64,000 nucleotides of DNA from Seison nebaliae (taxonomy: Eukaryota; Rotifera; Pararotatoria; Seisonacea; Seisonidae). The DNA lies in NCBI GenBank assembly GCA_023231475.1, contig JALJEE010002349.1, forward strand, positions 1-64,000. Direction: 5' to 3'. Shown one piece after another: positions 63,783 through 64,000 of this stretch; position 1 is the first letter of the stretch, and each line of letters starts with the position of its first letter. The notes under the pieces are model-generated. The model was not told the DNA's origin. It did no database searches and saw only the letters and a list, made by a program, of their open reading frames with translations. The translations under genes and the position numbers were made by a program.

Positions 63783-64000
63783 ATTTAAAACGAATTTTTT
63801 AATTTAAATTTTTTGGCTTTTACTCAAAATTTTTTAAATTATTTTCTTGTTTTTCTCGAAACAACAACATTTTCAACGTCAACATAAAATGGATTGTGAA
63901 GTAATTGATTTGTTTCCTTCTGATATAATTGGTTTTAATTAAATTTAATGTAAAAATTTGAAATAAATTCTCCGAAAGAATTTCTCATTACTCGACGGTT
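63783..64000. other. Right edge of window
   Basis: AT-rich sequence after the SGT1 gene; no gene is recognised. Confidence 0.5.

Overview
The window is AT-rich nuclear DNA from a small-genome animal, most likely an arthropod. The pointers are a secreted protein with a peritrophin-type chitin-binding domain, a jitterbug-like giant filamin, a DEG/ENaC channel and an exportin-1. Genes are dense on both strands and introns are very short (mostly about 43-60 nt, GT-AG). A compact mite-like (acariform) genome would fit, but that is an inference from compactness and gene content, not a species call.

Layout: bases 1-4.2 kb are a transposon landing zone. A 229-bp MITE with 16-bp iterons in its ends lies at 203-431, flanked by a near-perfect 9-bp target duplication. 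A decayed Mutator-like (MULE) element with about 30-bp iterons in its terminal inverted repeats lies at 1147-3206. From 4.2 to 8.6 kb three minus-strand genes follow: a protein with an AMPK-type glycogen-binding (CBM48-like) domain, an unrecognised single-pass membrane protein whose intron holds a 30-bp minisatellite, and TXNL1 (thioredoxin + PITH). XPO1 (exportin-1/CRM1) runs on the plus strand at 9.3-12.9 kb, divergent from TXNL1. One giant filamin-repeat gene (jitterbug-like, no calponin-homology domain visible) occupies 13.9-37.0 kb. It is followed by a lysine-rich orphan ORF and a TMEM272-like four-pass membrane protein (39.0-40.2 kb).

After a gene-poor stretch (40.2-44.6 kb) come a secreted EGF/chitin-binding protein (44.6-47.6 kb, +) and, tail to tail with it, a membrane-anchored EGF/trypsin-like protease with a hyper-basic activation site (48.0-49.4 kb, -). 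A DEG/ENaC channel (51.3-53.9 kb, +) and a PTC7-family PP2C phosphatase with a huge Asn-rich head (54.2-57.7 kb, -) are next. They are followed by a MOK-type kinase (58.3-60.9 kb, -), a possible 57-residue microprotein (62.1-62.4 kb, -) and a minimal SGT1 co-chaperone (62.9-63.7 kb, +).

The genes do not form an operon. They are a mix of housekeeping functions (nuclear export, redox/proteasome adaptor, co-chaperone, kinase, phosphatase), cytoskeletal (filamin) and surface/matrix genes. For most multi-exon genes I traced exon junctions by hand, and the summed exon lengths are divisible by three, which supports those models. The middle of the filamin gene and the first exon of the kinase remain unresolved.
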